Under the pieces are notes generated by a model. It was given only the letters and a program-made list of their open reading frames with translations. It was not told the origin of the DNA and did not search any database. A DNA stretch of 5,327 bases. Source: Candidatus Methylomirabilota bacterium. GTDB lineage: Bacteria > Methylomirabilota > Methylomirabilia > Methylomirabilales > JACPAU01. Location: the NCBI GenBank assembly GCA_023249205.1, contig JAHFDC010000082.1, positions 1 to 5,327 of the forward strand, read 5' to 3'. Made by a program: the position numbers and the translations under genes. Shown here one piece after another: positions 4,738 through 5,327 of this stretch. Each line of letters starts with the position of its first letter. The stretch's first letter is position 1.

Positions 4738-5327
4738 CTACCGACGGGGCATCCCCCCGACAGGCCGGGCGACCGGGACAGCCGCGACTCGCTCGAGCAG
4801 CAGGGCGAGGCACGCGCCCGCCACCAGGACGACGCCGAAGAAGATGAAGCAGGTCTTGAGACCGAACGCCTCGGCGACCCAGCCCCCCAGGACCACCGAG
4901 AGGGACGAGATTCCCTCGTTCAGCCCGAAGATGACACCCATGGTGGCACTCTGAAGGCCCTGGCGGCTCAACTCCGTCGCCTCGGCATGGATGACCGGGC
5001 GGACGGCCAGGAGGACAAAGCCCAGGATGCCGCTGACGAGGAAAGCCCCCGTCGCCGTGGTTACCCGAACCATGGCGAACGTCAGCAGGCCGGCGGTCGC
5101 CAGGAGGAGCGAGAGGATCAGCGTCCGGCCGTGCCGGTCCGACAAGCGCCCGGACAGCGGCTGGGAGAGCATACCCAGGCCGTAGAACACGGACACCAGG
5201 AGACCCGTGGTCCCGGACGTCATGCCGAGGATCTGGGCGGCGAACAGCGGGATGAAGACGGCGATCCCCTTCTGCCCCATGATCCGGAAGGTGGAGGTCA
5301 ACAGCAGGAGGCGCAGCGGCCGGTTGT
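4738..5327 (-). CDS. Major facilitator superfamily transporter, C-terminal half (partial)
   Basis: The reading frame runs off the right edge without a start: upstream codons read N-R-P-L-R-L-L-L before the TTG at 5301, so that TTG is internal. The visible part has six hydrophobic segments, matching helices 7-12 of a 12-helix MFS permease of the inner membrane. Between the second and third is the loop signature LSGRLSDRHGRT, the MFS motif A repeat normally found between helices 8 and 9. Other segments include GAFLVSGILGFVLLAVRPVI and TCFIFFGVVLVAGACLALLL, then a short basic tail ending in PRR. The substrate cannot be assigned. A terminator-like hairpin lies 131 bases downstream of its stop. 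Confidence 0.92.
   Translation of the reverse strand, partial: NRPLRLLLLTSTFRIMGQKGIAVFIPLFAAQILGMTSGTTGLLVSVFYGLGMLSQPLSGRLSDRHGRTLILSLLLATAGLLTFAMVRVTTATGAFLVSGILGFVLLAVRPVIHAEATELSRQGLQSATMGVIFGLNEGISSLSVVLGGWVAEAFGLKTCFIFFGVVLVAGACLALLLERVAAVPVARPVGGMPRR

Noticed and set aside
4738..5301. Complete 187-residue protein starting at TTG 5301
   Set aside because: The frame stays open to the window edge with typical MFS helix-7 residues before the TTG, and six helices with motif A match the second half of a 12-helix transporter.

Overview
The window is GC-rich, and every gene I can support reads on the minus strand. It looks like a chromosomal stretch from a high-GC, probably uncultured, soil or subsurface bacterium. 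The closely packed operon, the AGGAGA/GGGAGG ribosome sites and the GTG starts fit bacteria. A Rokubacteria/Methylomirabilota-like or deltaproteobacterial source is only a guess. I see no rRNA, tRNA, CRISPR array, transposase or phage gene.

Reading in the direction of transcription (right to left), the window opens with the C-terminal half of a major facilitator transporter (4738-5327, cut by the right edge). Next comes a CspA-family cold-shock gene (4275-4481). It has a long upstream region holding a candidate promoter, a strong intrinsic terminator hairpin and two GC-rich hairpins, and it ends in its own terminator (4213-4251). A separately promoted PPP-family metallophosphoesterase follows (3472-4122). 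Its stop codon directly abuts a 124-bp non-coding inverted-repeat element (3348-3471). After that is a small four-cysteine zinc-ribbon protein of unknown function (3000-3296).

The left half is a compact three-gene operon. It consists of a cysteine-rich MarR-type repressor (2319-2834), an arsenite methyltransferase fused to an ArsN2-like GNAT acetyltransferase domain (1075-2322), and a twin-arginine-signal DUF362 protein (21-1073). The first two genes overlap by four bases (ATGA) and the next two are one base apart. In front of the regulator, a promoter with a perfect TTGACA -35 box is overlapped by a perfect 19-bp palindrome (2848-2866), the expected layout for an autorepressed MarR operon.

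Inference: the operon is an arsenic-response unit in which a thiol-rich MarR protein, rather than the usual ArsR, controls a fused methylating/acetylating enzyme plus an exported partner. An eight-G run lies exactly at the fusion junction, so the fusion could be fixed, slippage-prone or a sequencing artefact. The most interesting points are the fusion and its G tract, the MarR operator and cysteines, the DUF362 partner, the 124-bp hairpin element and the terminator inside the cold-shock leader.
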